This document shows positions 8,258 to 17,081 of a stretch of DNA of 34,487 nt, in pieces (within the stretch, counting starts at the first letter, position 1; each line of letters begins with the position of its first letter). Both the position numbers and the translations under genes were made by a program. Origin of the DNA: Bacteroidales bacterium. Lineage in GTDB: Bacteria; Bacteroidota; Bacteroidia; Bacteroidales; UBA10428. The DNA is taken from positions 1-34,487 of the forward strand of contig JAFGPB010000043.1 in assembly GCA_016926205.1 (NCBI GenBank). Direction: 5' to 3'. The notes under the pieces are model-generated. The model saw nothing but the letters and a program-made list of their open reading frames with translations. It made no database searches and was not told the origin of the DNA.

Positions 8258-9076
8258 TTAATACTGTTCCTTGTCGCTCGGGAAGGAATTATTTTTAATG
8301 TCCGCAATATATTTGGTAACAGCTTCACCGATTTCCTGTGACAGATTCAGGTAGCGTCGCAGAAAACGCGGTGAGAAATCCTGTGTTATTCCCAGCATAT
8401 CATGCAGAACAAGTACCTGGCCGTCAACGAATTTTCCTGCCCCGATCCCGACAATGGGTATTTTCAGCTCACGGGTAACCTGCAATCCAAGAGAAGCAGG
8501 TATTTTCTCAAGCACTATTGAAAAACATCCCGCCTGTTCCAGCAGATGTGCGTCTTCAACAAGTCTTTCAGCTTCTTCCTGTACCTTTGCACGGACAACA
8601 TAGGTTCCGAATTTATGAATGGACTGTGGGGTCAGACCCAAATGACCCATTACGGGAATACCGGCTGAAAGAATCCGCGAAACGGATTCAAGGATCTGTT
8701 GTCCGCCTTCAAGTTTTACCGCGTGAGCTCCTGTTTCCTTCATGATCCTTATGGCGGAATTCAGTGCTTCTTTTGAATTGCCCTGGTAAGATCCGAAGGG
8801 CATATCGACAACAACGAGGGCTCGTTCAACTGCCCTTACCACGGAACCAGCATGATAGATCATGGCATCAAGGGTGATGGGAATCGTGGTTTCAAAGCCT
8901 GCCATGACGTTTGAAGCTGAATCTCCCACCAGGACAACATCGATGCCTGCCCGGTCAAGTATTCTGGCCAGGGAATAGTCGTATGCTGTCAGCATGGAGA
9001 TCTTTTCACCGCTGTTTTTCATTTCCTGGAGGACATGTGTGGTAATTCTTCTGGGCTTTTCAGAGGAGGATGACAT
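8258..9076 (-). CDS. panB: 3-Methyl-2-oxobutanoate hydroxymethyltransferase (ketopantoate hydroxymethyltransferase)
   Basis: The 272-residue protein is the normal length for PanB. It transfers a hydroxymethyl group from 5,10-methylene-tetrahydrofolate to 2-oxoisovalerate, the first committed step of pantothenate (coenzyme A) synthesis in the cytoplasm. The family landmarks are all visible: [14 protein letters not shown], the metal ligands Asp52 (VGDS), Asp91 (VDMPFGSY) and Glu123 (KLEGG), GHLGLTPQS, and the general base Glu190 (IVLEKIP). No other pantothenate gene lies nearby. The start ATG at 9076 fits the family N terminus. It is divergent from dnaK across the long non-coding gap. Confidence 0.97.
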   Translation of the reverse strand: MSSSSEKPRRITTHVLQEMKNSGEKISMLTAYDYSLARILDRAGIDVVLVGDSASNVMAGFETTIPITLDAMIYHAGSVVRAVERALVVVDMPFGSYQGNSKEALNSAIRIMKETGAHAVKLEGGQQILESVSRILSAGIPVMGHLGLTPQSIHKFGTYVVRAKVQEEAERLVEDAHLLEQAGCFSIVLEKIPASLGLQVTRELKIPIVGIGAGKFVDGQVLVLHDMLGITQDFSPRFLRRYLNLSQEIGEAVTKYIADIKNNSFPSDKEQY

Positions 9077-9161
9077 GTTTTTGTGGTATTGGTATTGTTA
9101 TGCAAATATCAGCAATTAACCCGGATAAATCAACAGATGCATGTAAATCTGCTGGCCTGTT

Positions 9162-9205
9162 CAGAACCACCAGTCTTATAATGCAGAACCACCTGCCTTA
9201 TAAGG
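9162..9205. repeat. Two tandem copies of a 22-bp element upstream of dnaK
   Basis: The copies are 9162-9183 (CAGAACCACCAGTCTTATAATG) and 9184-9205, identical at 19 of 22 positions. The second copy contains the perfect palindrome CCTTATAAGG (9196-9205). A period of 22 bp is about two helical turns, so a protein bound to both copies would sit on one face of the DNA. The repeat lies 100-145 bases upstream of the sigma-54-type promoter, the normal place for an activator site. That role is inferred. Confidence 0.55.
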
Positions 9206-9306
9206 TTGTCATTGATGATTCACAGGCCTGTCGTTTTGTCACGATTTGCTGTATGAAATGCAGCACCTGTTTAGAAATCCGAAGTAAAAATGTCAGTTTT
9301 TATATG

Positions 9307-9322
9307 TGGCACAATCATTGCC
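9307..9322 (+). promoter_or_regulatory. Near-perfect sigma-54 (-24/-12) promoter upstream of dnaK
   Basis: TGGCACAATCATTGCC contains TGGCAC, five bases and TTGC, which is the full core consensus at the correct spacing. Only the flanking positions (A for G, final C for A/T) differ. Transcription would start near 9333, leaving a leader of about 60 bases before dnaK. A sigma-54 activator encoded in the same window shows that sigma-54 is probably used by this organism. I found no TAnnTTTG box close to dnaK. Confidence 0.6.
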
Positions 9323-9329
9323 AAAAGAT

Positions 9330-9351
9330 ATTGACAAAAGATTGACAAAAG
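9330..9351 (+). repeat. Tandem duplicate ATTGACAAAAG before dnaK
   Basis: ATTGACAAAAG occurs twice without a gap (9330-9340 and 9341-9351), a perfect 11-bp tandem repeat of about one helical turn. It begins at the predicted sigma-54 start point and lies 45-66 bases before the dnaK ATG, so it would be in the leader RNA or act as a DNA site. The TTGAC cores resemble -35/-33 elements, but no matching downstream element is evident. Confidence 0.5.
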
Positions 9352-9395
9352 CTGTTTTTGAAAGACAAATTCATAAATAATTAAAATATCTTGGC

Positions 9396-11318
9396 ATGAG
9401 TAAAATAATTGGAATTGACTTAGGGACAACAAATTCATGCGTTGCTGTTATGGAAGGCAACGAACCGGTTGTTATTCCCAACAGCGAGGGAAAGCGTACA
9501 ACACCTTCGGTGGTTGCATTCATTGACAATGGTGAGCGGAAGGTGGGTGACCCTGCGAAACGGCAGGCGATTACAAATCCGACAAAGACGGTTTATTCCA
9601 TCAAGCGCTTTATGGGAGAGACCTATGATAAGCTGGATAAGGAAATTAACCGTGTTTCCTACAAAGTGGCCAAAGGAGACAACAACACTCCCCGTGTGGT
9701 AATTGATGACAGAAAATATACCCCTCAGGAAATATCTGCCCTGGTACTTCAGAAAATGAAAAAAACAGCTGAAGATTACCTGGGTCATGAAGTTGACGAA
9801 GCGGTGATCACGGTTCCTGCTTATTTTAGTGACTCACAGCGGCAAGCCACCAAGGAGGCAGGAGAAATTGCAGGTCTGAAGGTTAGGCGTATCATTAACG
9901 AGCCTACGGCTGCATCTCTTGCTTATGGTCTGGACAAGAAAAACCGTGACCTGAAAGTTGCAGTATACGACCTGGGTGGTGGCACTTTCGACATATCGAT
10001 CCTGGAACTTGGTGACGGGGTATTTGAAGTAAAGTCCACCAACGGTGATACGCATTTGGGAGGTGATGATTTTGACCAGACCATAATCGACTGGCTTGCC
10101 GGGGAATTCAAAAAAGATGAGGGCATCGACCTGAAAAAGGATCCCATGGCATTGCAACGTCTAAAGGAAGCTGCTGAGAAAGCCAAGATAGAATTGTCAA
10201 GCTCTTCACAAACAGAGATCAACCTGCCTTATATCATGCCTGTTGACGGAATACCGAAGCATCTGGTCAGGACACTGACAAGAGCAAAATTCGAAAGCCT
10301 CATAGATTCACTTGTGCAGCAAACCATTGAACCTTGCCGCAAAGCACTGAAAGATTCAGGATTGTCGGCCTCGGATATCAATGAGGTCATTCTTGTGGGA
10401 GGATCGACACGCATTCCCGTCATTCAGGATACGGTTGAAAAGCTGTTTGGCAGAAAACCTTCAAAAGGAGTGAATCCCGATGAGGTCGTTGCCATTGGTG
10501 CTGCCATACAGGGTGGTGTTTTAACGGGAGAAGTCAAGGATATCCTGTTGCTGGATGTCACACCACTTTCACTTGGCATTGAAACCATGGGCGGTGTGTC
10601 CACCCGATTGATCGAAGCCAATACGACAATCCCGACCAAAAAGACTGAAACCTTTACAACGGCTTCAGACAACCAGCCCTCAGTCGAGATACACGTTCTT
10701 CAGGGTGAACGCCCCATGGCACAGGGTAACAAGACCATCGGACGCTTTCACCTTGACGGAATACCGCCTGCCCCGAGAGGCATACCGCAAATTGAAGTTA
10801 CATTTGACATTGATGCAAACGGAATTCTGCACGTTTCAGCAAAAGACAAAGGTACCGGGAAGCAGCAGAGTATCAGGATCGAAGCATCTTCCGGACTTTC
10901 TTCCGATGAGATCGAAAGAATGAAGAAGGAAGCCAAGGAAAATGAAGCCCGTGATAAGGAACAAAGGGAACGTGTTGATAAACTGAATGCTGCAGACAGT
11001 CTTATTTTCCAGACTGAAAAACAGCTGAAGGAATTTGGAGATAAGCTTCCTGCGGATAAGAAAGAGCCGATTGAACAGGCTCTCGCAAAACTAAAGGAAG
11101 CATATAAGAGCCAGGATCTTTCTGCAATTGATAAAGCAACTGCCGAACTCACCGCAGTGTGGCAGACCGCTTCCGAGGAACTTTACAAAACCAGTCAGGC
11201 AGGAGCTCAGGCATCACAGGGTAGTGAAGGCGCTGAGCAGCAGACCGGAGCAGGACAGGGAGGCACTTCCGGCAAGGATGATGAAGTAACCGATGTTGAT
11301 TTTGAAGAAGTGAAATAA
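9396..11318 (+). CDS. dnaK: Molecular chaperone DnaK (Hsp70)
   Basis: The 640-residue protein is full length. The N terminus [18 protein letters not shown] is the phosphate-1 motif of the Hsp70 ATPase, [14 protein letters not shown] is phosphate-2, and VGGSTRIP is the adenosine motif. The linker [15 protein letters not shown] leads into the substrate-binding beta-sandwich and helical lid. A Gly/Gln-rich tail ends in TDVDFEEVK, close to the EEVD-like ends of bacterial DnaK. It binds exposed hydrophobic stretches of client proteins in an ATP cycle with DnaJ and GrpE; neither partner gene is in the window. It stands alone, followed by a strong terminator. Its upstream DNA suggests sigma-54 control, which would be unusual. 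Confidence 0.99.
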   Translation: MSKIIGIDLGTTNSCVAVMEGNEPVVIPNSEGKRTTPSVVAFIDNGERKVGDPAKRQAITNPTKTVYSIKRFMGETYDKLDKEINRVSYKVAKGDNNTPRVVIDDRKYTPQEISALVLQKMKKTAEDYLGHEVDEAVITVPAYFSDSQRQATKEAGEIAGLKVRRIINEPTAASLAYGLDKKNRDLKVAVYDLGGGTFDISILELGDGVFEVKSTNGDTHLGGDDFDQTIIDWLAGEFKKDEGIDLKKDPMALQRLKEAAEKAKIELSSSSQTEINLPYIMPVDGIPKHLVRTLTRAKFESLIDSLVQQTIEPCRKALKDSGLSASDINEVILVGGSTRIPVIQDTVEKLFGRKPSKGVNPDEVVAIGAAIQGGVLTGEVKDILLLDVTPLSLGIETMGGVSTRLIEANTTIPTKKTETFTTASDNQPSVEIHVLQGERPMAQGNKTIGRFHLDGIPPAPRGIPQIEVTFDIDANGILHVSAKDKGTGKQQSIRIEASSGLSSDEIERMKKEAKENEARDKEQRERVDKLNAADSLIFQTEKQLKEFGDKLPADKKEPIEQALAKLKEAYKSQDLSAIDKATAELTAVWQTASEELYKTSQAGAQASQGSEGAEQQTGAGQGGTSGKDDEVTDVDFEEVK

Positions 11319-11344
11319 ATATCTTTTCTTGTATAATTGTCTAT

Positions 11345-11375
11345 GGCTGCACTTTTCGTGCAGCCTTTTTTTTTT
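11345..11375 (+). terminator. Rho-independent terminator of dnaK
   Basis: GGCTGCAC, loop TTTTC, GTGCAGCC form a perfect 8-bp GC-rich stem, followed at once by ten T. It lies 26 bases after the dnaK stop and closes a single-gene unit. Confidence 0.93.
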
Positions 11376-11437
11376 GCCCGAAGCAAACAATTCGCTTCAG
11401 GTTGAAAAGAAATGTTTATTTTTAAGGGCAGTAATCA

Positions 11438-11452
11438 AATGCCTCAGGCATT
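11438..11452. promoter_or_regulatory. Dyad just before the czcA-like gene, candidate operator or leader hairpin
   Basis: AATGCCTCAGGCATT is a perfect inverted repeat with a single central base, ending 14 bases before the ATG of the pump gene. It could be an operator for a metal-responsive regulator, or fold in the mRNA as a 6-bp stem with a 3-base loop near the ribosome site. No regulator gene is adjacent, so the role is a guess. Confidence 0.35.
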
Positions 11453-11466
11453 AACTTCTTCGTGCC

Positions 11467-14400
11467 ATGCTGGAAAAGATAATTCAATTCAGTATCAGGA
11501 ATAAACTGATTGTTATCCTGTTTACCCTGTCAGTTGCCTGTTTCGGAATTTATGCCATAACGCAGATACCGCTGGGGACCGTGCCGGACATTACCAACAA
11601 TCAGGTTCAGTTGATCACTGTTTCGACCAATTTATCGACACAGGATGTGGAACAGTTCATAACCTATCCCGTGGAACTTGAAATGGCCAATTTGCCCGGA
11701 GTAATAGAGATCCGTTCCATTTCCAAATTTGGCTTGTCGGTCGTTACCATAGTTTTCGAGGACGGAATGGGAACTTATCTGCCACGTCAGTTGATCGCGG
11801 AAAAGATTAAAACCGCATCAGAAAACATACCAGAGGGTTTCGGGACACCTGAGATGGGCCCGATCTCAACAGGGCTCGGTGAGATCTACCAGTATACTCT
11901 GGATGTTAAACCAGGCTATGAGAGCAAATATTCACCAATGGAATTGCGCACCTTACAGGACTGGGTCGTGAAAAGGCAGCTTGCAGGGATTCCGGGTGTC
12001 GTTGAGATCAATACATGGGGGGGATACCTGAAGCAGTACGAAGTGACCGTCAGTCCGGAGCGATTGAATGCAATGAAGATTACCATAAGTGATGTTTTTG
12101 ATGCTCTTGAAAGGAACAACAGTATCGCAGGAGGTGCTTATATTGAAAAGCTCAGCGAAAGTTATTTTATCAGGGGTGAAGGCCTTGTAAGGTCTCTTGA
12201 AGACCTGAAAGCCATTGTTGTCAGAAATTCAAACGGGATACCCGTATATATTGAAGATGTCGCAGAAGTGAATTTCGGATATGCGAACCGTTATGGTGCT
12301 ATCACGGGCAATGGACAGGGGGAAAAAGTACTCGGACAGATCATGATGCTGAAAGATGCGAATTCAAACAAAGTGATCCGGGATGTCAAAAAACGCATAT
12401 CAGAAATCCAGACCACATTACCGGAGGGCTTGATAATCAATCCGATTGTCGAACGCAGTGAACTGATTTCAAAAACCACCACCACGGTTGCAGAAAACCT
12501 GATCCTGGGTTGCATTATTGTGGTGCTGGTCGTTGTTATGCTGCTTGGCAACCTGCGCTCGGGACTCGTGATCGCCTCGCTGATTCCGTTATGTCTTTTG
12601 TTTACCATCTCCATAATGTTTATCTTCGGAATTGACGCCAATCTGATGAGTCTCGGGGCAATAGACTTCGGGATTATCATCGACGGGGCTGTAATCATTG
12701 TCGAATATACTGCTATACGTTTGACAGAACAAAGGAAGTTACTGAAAAACCTTCAGGATCCGGAAAGGCAAAATATAATCGATGAAATTACTTACAGTTC
12801 AACTTCAAAAATGTTGAAATCAGCGGTATTCGGACAATTTATCATTCTCGTGGTATTCATTCCCATTCTTTCATTGACCGGAGTGGAAGGCAAAATGTTC
12901 CGGCCCATGGCCCTTGCATTCATTTTTGCACTGGTTGGCGCAATTTTCTTTTGTTTCACCTGGCTGCCGGTCACTGCATCACTGTTTCTGAAACCGGAAT
13001 ATCTGCAGAAAAAAAATTTCTCCCAAAAGACTATGGATTTTTTGCTCAGGATATATTGTCCTGTGATCAGATGGTCCTGCGATCATAAAAAGTTCATGCT
13101 CGGTCTGGCGTTTTTAATGCTTGTTTTTACCGGAATCCTGTTTTCAAGGATGGGAGGTGAATTTGTTCCCACCCTTGATGAAGGTGATTTTGTGATCCAG
13201 CCGGTGCTAAAAACAGGTACATCACTCTCGAGAACGATTGAAATCACTACCCAGATGGAGAATATTCTGCTTGCGGAGTTTCCTGAGGTTGAACAGATCG
13301 TGAGCCGGATCGGTGCGGCTGAAGTACCTACGGATCCCATGTCAATGGAGGAAAGCGACATCATTATAAAACTGAAGCCGAAAAGGAAATGGGAAAGTGC
13401 AAAGTCCAAGGATGAGCTGGCAAACAGATTCAAGGAAGCCCTTTCTGTGATCCCGGGAATCGATTATGAATTTACACAGCCGATAGAAATGCGTTTTAAC
13501 GAACTGATCACCGGCGTCAGAGCTGATGTTGCGATCAAGATTTTCGGAGAAGACATTCATCTGCTGGATGAAACCGCAAATCAGATCAGGGATCTGATCT
13601 CAGACATAAAAGGCGCTGCAGATATCATTGTGGAAAAGACCGTAGGGCTGCCACAGATGAATGTGACTTATGACCGGTCGAAACTTGCACGGTACGGACT
13701 GGATGTTGAAAAGATCAACCGGACACTTTCGGCGGGATTCGGAGGTGCCGTTGCCGGAAGTGTCTTTGAAGGAGAAAGACGCTTTGATCTGGTAGTCAGG
13801 CTGGACCAGGATTATCGTCAGGACATTAAAAATCTTGAGAACCTTTATGTTGATCTGCCGGATGGGAGCCAAATACCGCTCCACGAACTGGCTGAGGTCA
13901 GGTATTCACAAGGACCTGCCAAAATATCCCGTGAAAATACAAGAAGGCGGGTAGTAGTAAGCATTAATGTGCGAGATCGGGATATGCAATCTGTAGTTGA
14001 GGATGTTCAAAAACGTATTGATGAACACATCGAATTGCCTTCCGGGTATTCCATATCCTACGGCGGTCAGTTTGAAAACCTTCGCAATGCTTCAAGACGA
14101 CTTATGATTGCAGTGCCGGTCTCCTTGTTGTTGATTTTTATTCTTCTGCACTTTGCCTTCCGGTCGTTTAAGGAGGCATTTCTTGTGTTTACCGCAGTTC
14201 CGCTGGCTGCAATAGGAGGTGTGCTGCTGCTCTGGATCCGGGGTATGCCCTTCAGCATTTCTGCAGGAGTGGGTTTTATTGCACTTTTTGGTGTTGCAGT
14301 ACTAAATGGAATCGTCATGATAGATCATTTTAAAGAACTCAAGGAACAGGGAATTGTTGACATGCGGGAAAGAATTCTGAAAGGAACCCGGGAACGGCTG

Positions 14401-15804
14401 CGTCCTGTTATACTCACAGCATCGGCCGCAGCAATGGGTTTTCTGCCCATGGCTGTTTCAACCTCAGTGGGTGCTGAAGTACAGCGTCCTCTTGCCACGG
14501 TGGTAATCGGTGGCTTGATCACTTCAACACTCCTGACTATGATCGCCTTACCTCTTTTGTACACTATTTTTGATAGCATTACCAACGTAAGGTTGTGGCC
14601 ACCCCGGATCATACGGGGCGCTTCAGTGGTTTTACTGTTGCTTTTGCCTGTTTGGAAAACTCATGCTCAAACAAATGAAGTTTCTGTTGAGGAAGCTGTG
14701 AATCTGGCCTTCAGGAACAATCTCGGGCTCAGGTCATATGAATTGCAGGCAATGCAGATCAAATCTATGATTCCTACAGCCTTTGCCATAGAAAAAACGA
14801 ATTTTTTCTATGGTCTCGATGAAAACAACATTGCAGAAAATGGTTATCCCTTGCAGGTCATAGGACTGGAACAGACCTTCAGTATTCCGACCTATTATTT
14901 TGCACAATGGCGTGCAAACAAAATTCGTTTCAATACATCCTTATCTTCTTATGAAATGAGGAAAAGGGAACTTGAAAAAAATGTCAGGCAGACTTATTTT
15001 CATCTTTTGTTCCTTTTGAACCAGCAGAATCAATACAGGTATCTCGACAGCATTTATTCGGATTTCTCGCAGGCTGCAGATAAACGCTTCATGACCGGCG
15101 AAACCAATTACCTTGAGAAACTGAATGCCCGTGCCAAACGGGAACAGGTTCAGATGCAGCTGAAAGCAATCCATATGGATATCAGCAGCGGTTATGCTGA
15201 ACTGGTAAAACTGACCGGGACTGACAGTAATCTGGTCATCCGCTATGAATCTCTGTATGAGATCCCGGTCAGGAATGACCTGATTGCATCCAATCCGGGA
15301 TACAGTTATATTGAGGGATTGCGGGATCTTGCTGCGGAACAGCTGAAGATCGAGCGTAACAGCTGGCTGCCTGATATTAACCTGACCTATTTTTACGGTA
15401 CAAATCATTACGATTATGCCAAAAATTATCTGGGTTATCAGGTTGGTTTAGCTGTCCCTGTTTTTTTTGGTGCACAGGCCGGAAAAACGAAGGCCTCCAG
15501 GTTGGGGGCTGAGATCGCAAAAATTGATGTACAAAATTACGATATTACTGTCCGCACAAAGATCGATGAACTGGAGAACGAAATGCAAAAATACCGGGGA
15601 GCCATCAGTCATTATCATGCGATCGGAAAAGAACTTTCGTCAGAGCTGCTTAGGACAGCAAAGCAAAACTACGCAAGTGGTGAAATTGACTATTTTGAAT
15701 ACATTCAAAGTCTAGAAAATGCAAAGCAGATTGAAATGGATTATCTGATCAATCTGGACAGATATAACCAGACAATACTCGAACTGAATTATATAACATT
15801 ATAA
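11467..15804 (+). CDS. CzcA-like heavy-metal RND pump fused to a TolC/CzcC-like outer membrane channel
   Basis: The 1445-residue chain holds two proteins. Residues 1 to about 1038 are a heavy-metal RND transporter with 12 membrane helices. Helix 4 carries Asp400, Asp406 and Glu413 (DFGIIIDGAVIIVE), the proton-relay pattern of CzcA. The periplasmic MRFNELITG has Glu679 where copper pumps such as CusA have a metal-binding Met, so divalent metals (Zn, Co, Cd, Ni) are more likely than Cu/Ag. After helix 12 a basic loop (RLWPPRIIR) leads to a hydrophobic stretch (1052-1063) ending in THA-Q at 1065-1068, which looks like a complete internal signal peptide. Residues 1068-1445 are an OEP-family channel starting VEEAVNLAFRNNLGLR. 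Cleavage after Ala1067 would free the channel into the periplasm. Similar fusions are known in Bacteroidota. The adaptor gene follows after 12 bases. Confidence 0.93.
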   Translation: MLEKIIQFSIRNKLIVILFTLSVACFGIYAITQIPLGTVPDITNNQVQLITVSTNLSTQDVEQFITYPVELEMANLPGVIEIRSISKFGLSVVTIVFEDGMGTYLPRQLIAEKIKTASENIPEGFGTPEMGPISTGLGEIYQYTLDVKPGYESKYSPMELRTLQDWVVKRQLAGIPGVVEINTWGGYLKQYEVTVSPERLNAMKITISDVFDALERNNSIAGGAYIEKLSESYFIRGEGLVRSLEDLKAIVVRNSNGIPVYIEDVAEVNFGYANRYGAITGNGQGEKVLGQIMMLKDANSNKVIRDVKKRISEIQTTLPEGLIINPIVERSELISKTTTTVAENLILGCIIVVLVVVMLLGNLRSGLVIASLIPLCLLFTISIMFIFGIDANLMSLGAIDFGIIIDGAVIIVEYTAIRLTEQRKLLKNLQDPERQNIIDEITYSSTSKMLKSAVFGQFIILVVFIPILSLTGVEGKMFRPMALAFIFALVGAIFFCFTWLPVTASLFLKPEYLQKKNFSQKTMDFLLRIYCPVIRWSCDHKKFMLGLAFLMLVFTGILFSRMGGEFVPTLDEGDFVIQPVLKTGTSLSRTIEITTQMENILLAEFPEVEQIVSRIGAAEVPTDPMSMEESDIIIKLKPKRKWESAKSKDELANRFKEALSVIPGIDYEFTQPIEMRFNELITGVRADVAIKIFGEDIHLLDETANQIRDLISDIKGAADIIVEKTVGLPQMNVTYDRSKLARYGLDVEKINRTLSAGFGGAVAGSVFEGERRFDLVVRLDQDYRQDIKNLENLYVDLPDGSQIPLHELAEVRYSQGPAKISRENTRRRVVVSINVRDRDMQSVVEDVQKRIDEHIELPSGYSISYGGQFENLRNASRRLMIAVPVSLLLIFILLHFAFRSFKEAFLVFTAVPLAAIGGVLLLWIRGMPFSISAGVGFIALFGVAVLNGIVMIDHFKELKEQGIVDMRERILKGTRERLRPVILTASAAAMGFLPMAVSTSVGAEVQRPLATVVIGGLITSTLLTMIALPLLYTIFDSITNVRLWPPRIIRGASVVLLLLLPVWKTHAQTNEVSVEEAVNLAFRNNLGLRSYELQAMQIKSMIPTAFAIEKTNFFYGLDENNIAENGYPLQVIGLEQTFSIPTYYFAQWRANKIRFNTSLSSYEMRKRELEKNVRQTYFHLLFLLNQQNQYRYLDSIYSDFSQAADKRFMTGETNYLEKLNARAKREQVQMQLKAIHMDISSGYAELVKLTGTDSNLVIRYESLYEIPVRNDLIASNPGYSYIEGLRDLAAEQLKIERNSWLPDINLTYFYGTNHYDYAKNYLGYQVGLAVPVFFGAQAGKTKASRLGAEIAKIDVQNYDITVRTKIDELENEMQKYRGAISHYHAIGKELSSELLRTAKQNYASGEIDYFEYIQSLENAKQIEMDYLINLDRYNQTILELNYITL

Positions 15805-15816
15805 CAATCAAGCACC

Positions 15817-16962
15817 ATGAACGTCACAACAAAGTTATGTATCATTCCTTTCATCGCGATGATAATGCAATCATCCTGCCATACCGGCGGAAGCAGTACC
15901 GGAGAAAACGATACATTCATTCAGGGGAATGAGGTTACTGTCACGGGAGACCAGTTCAGGGCGGCAGGGATGATGTTGGGAAACATGGAAAAGGTACTCT
16001 TTGAAAATGCAATCAGGCTGAATGGCATGATAAGTGTTCCGCCTGAATATAAAGCCGGCGTGAGCATCATCATGCCAGGTTTTGTCAGGCGAATTCCAGT
16101 GGTTGAAGGTGAATTTGTGCATGAGGGTGAAACTGTTCTGGAACTGGCAAATACAGATTATATTCAGCTGCAGCAGGACTATCTTGAAGCATTTTACAGT
16201 CTGAATTATCTCAGGTCTGAATATGAACGGCAGAAATCGCTGATTGGCGATAACATCACTTCACAGAAAAATTATCTCAGTGCAGAAAGTGAATATGATA
16301 AGATGCTGGCGATTTATGAGGGGCTGACTGAGAAGCTTAGGCTTATCAACATTGACCCGGGAAATGTGGAAAAGGGCAAAATCACATCTGTGATCAGGAT
16401 TCCTGCTCCGATAACAGGTTATATTACAACGCAGAAGGCCTACCTGGGCATGTTTCTCGAGTCTCACGATATCATTGTAGAAATTATAGATACCCGCAAT
16501 CTTCAACTTAAACTATCGGCGTTTGAGAAAGACGTCTTACACATACAACCGGGCCAGTTGATCCGGTACAGAAATGTTGATGCACCGGATGAATGGCATG
16601 TCGCCTCGGTAAGGATTGTCGGAAAATCCGTTGATCCGGAGACCAGGACCATTCCGGTTTACGGCAGGATCGAGGAAGAGGACAAAGAGGTATATCTTGA
16701 TGGAATGTATGTTGAGGCAGAGATCATAACGCAGGACAGAGAAGCATATGGCCTGCCAAATGAATCAATACAGAAGGAGGAGGACAAGTTTTTCATTTTT
16801 GCCAAGAAAGATGAAGGGGATGATGAAATCTTCTTTGAAAGAAGATATGTAACTGTCGGACAAGTCTCCGAGACTCATACAGAGATCATCACAGATACTG
16901 CATTAACGGAAATCCTTGTTAAGGGTGCTCCTAACCTGAAAATTGAATCGTCAATACAGTAA
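15817..16962 (+). CDS. CzcB/CusB-like periplasmic adaptor of the heavy-metal pump
   Basis: The 381-residue protein has an N-terminal signal ending in MQSSC at about residues 17-21, so it is probably a lipoprotein, although the lipobox is not a strict match. Lipoyl half-motifs IIMPGFVRRIPVVEGEFVHEGE and RIPAPITGYITTQKAY flank a short helical hairpin. Beta-barrel and membrane-proximal domains follow (RIVGKSVDPETRTIPVYG). This is the CusB/CzcB type, which joins the RND pump to its channel. It is the second and last gene of the metal-efflux operon. A weak AAACAG/CTGTTT hairpin after the stop (16964-16980) may be a poor terminator. Confidence 0.9.
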   Translation: MNVTTKLCIIPFIAMIMQSSCHTGGSSTGENDTFIQGNEVTVTGDQFRAAGMMLGNMEKVLFENAIRLNGMISVPPEYKAGVSIIMPGFVRRIPVVEGEFVHEGETVLELANTDYIQLQQDYLEAFYSLNYLRSEYERQKSLIGDNITSQKNYLSAESEYDKMLAIYEGLTEKLRLINIDPGNVEKGKITSVIRIPAPITGYITTQKAYLGMFLESHDIIVEIIDTRNLQLKLSAFEKDVLHIQPGQLIRYRNVDAPDEWHVASVRIVGKSVDPETRTIPVYGRIEEEDKEVYLDGMYVEAEIITQDREAYGLPNESIQKEEDKFFIFAKKDEGDDEIFFERRYVTVGQVSETHTEIITDTALTEILVKGAPNLKIESSIQ

Positions 16963-17043
16963 AAAACAGTCCTGCTGTTTCCTGCTTTTCTGTTTATTAT
17001 CCTGCAGATATTGAACCAGAAATTAAAAAATCATTCTATTTAA

Positions 17044-17072
17044 TTGAACTTATGAAAATTATATTAACTTTG
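17044..17072 (+). promoter_or_regulatory. Bacteroidota promoter of the tetR-efflux operon
   Basis: A TTG -33 element at 17044-17046 and the exact -7 motif TAACTTTG at 17065-17072 are 18 bases apart, a good match to the Bacteroidota primary sigma consensus. Transcription would start near 17079, just before the dyad at 17082. The tetR ATG is at 17129. Confidence 0.6.
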
Positions 17073-17081
17073 ATGTAAAAT

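Larger units (their letters stand above)
9077..9395. other. 319-bp non-coding gap between panB and dnaK
   Basis: I see no credible gene here. A 91-codon open frame runs through it but is Cys/His-rich, unlike any family I know. The gap holds a 22-bp tandem repeat, a sigma-54-type promoter and an 11-bp tandem repeat, described separately. Two similar 12-mers, CCTGTTCAGAAC at 9156-9167 and CCTGTTTAGAAA at 9266-9277, may also be protein sites. No CIRCE element is present. Confidence 0.6.

Noticed and set aside
9070-9345. 91-codon plus-strand frame between panB and dnaK
   Set aside because: It starts inside the panB start region, is oddly rich in Cys and His, matches no family, and runs through the repeats and the sigma-54-type promoter.
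12291-14612. Several minus-strand frames of 60-135 codons inside the czcA-like gene
   Set aside because: They are shadows of the strong plus-strand coding frame, with no recognisable domains.
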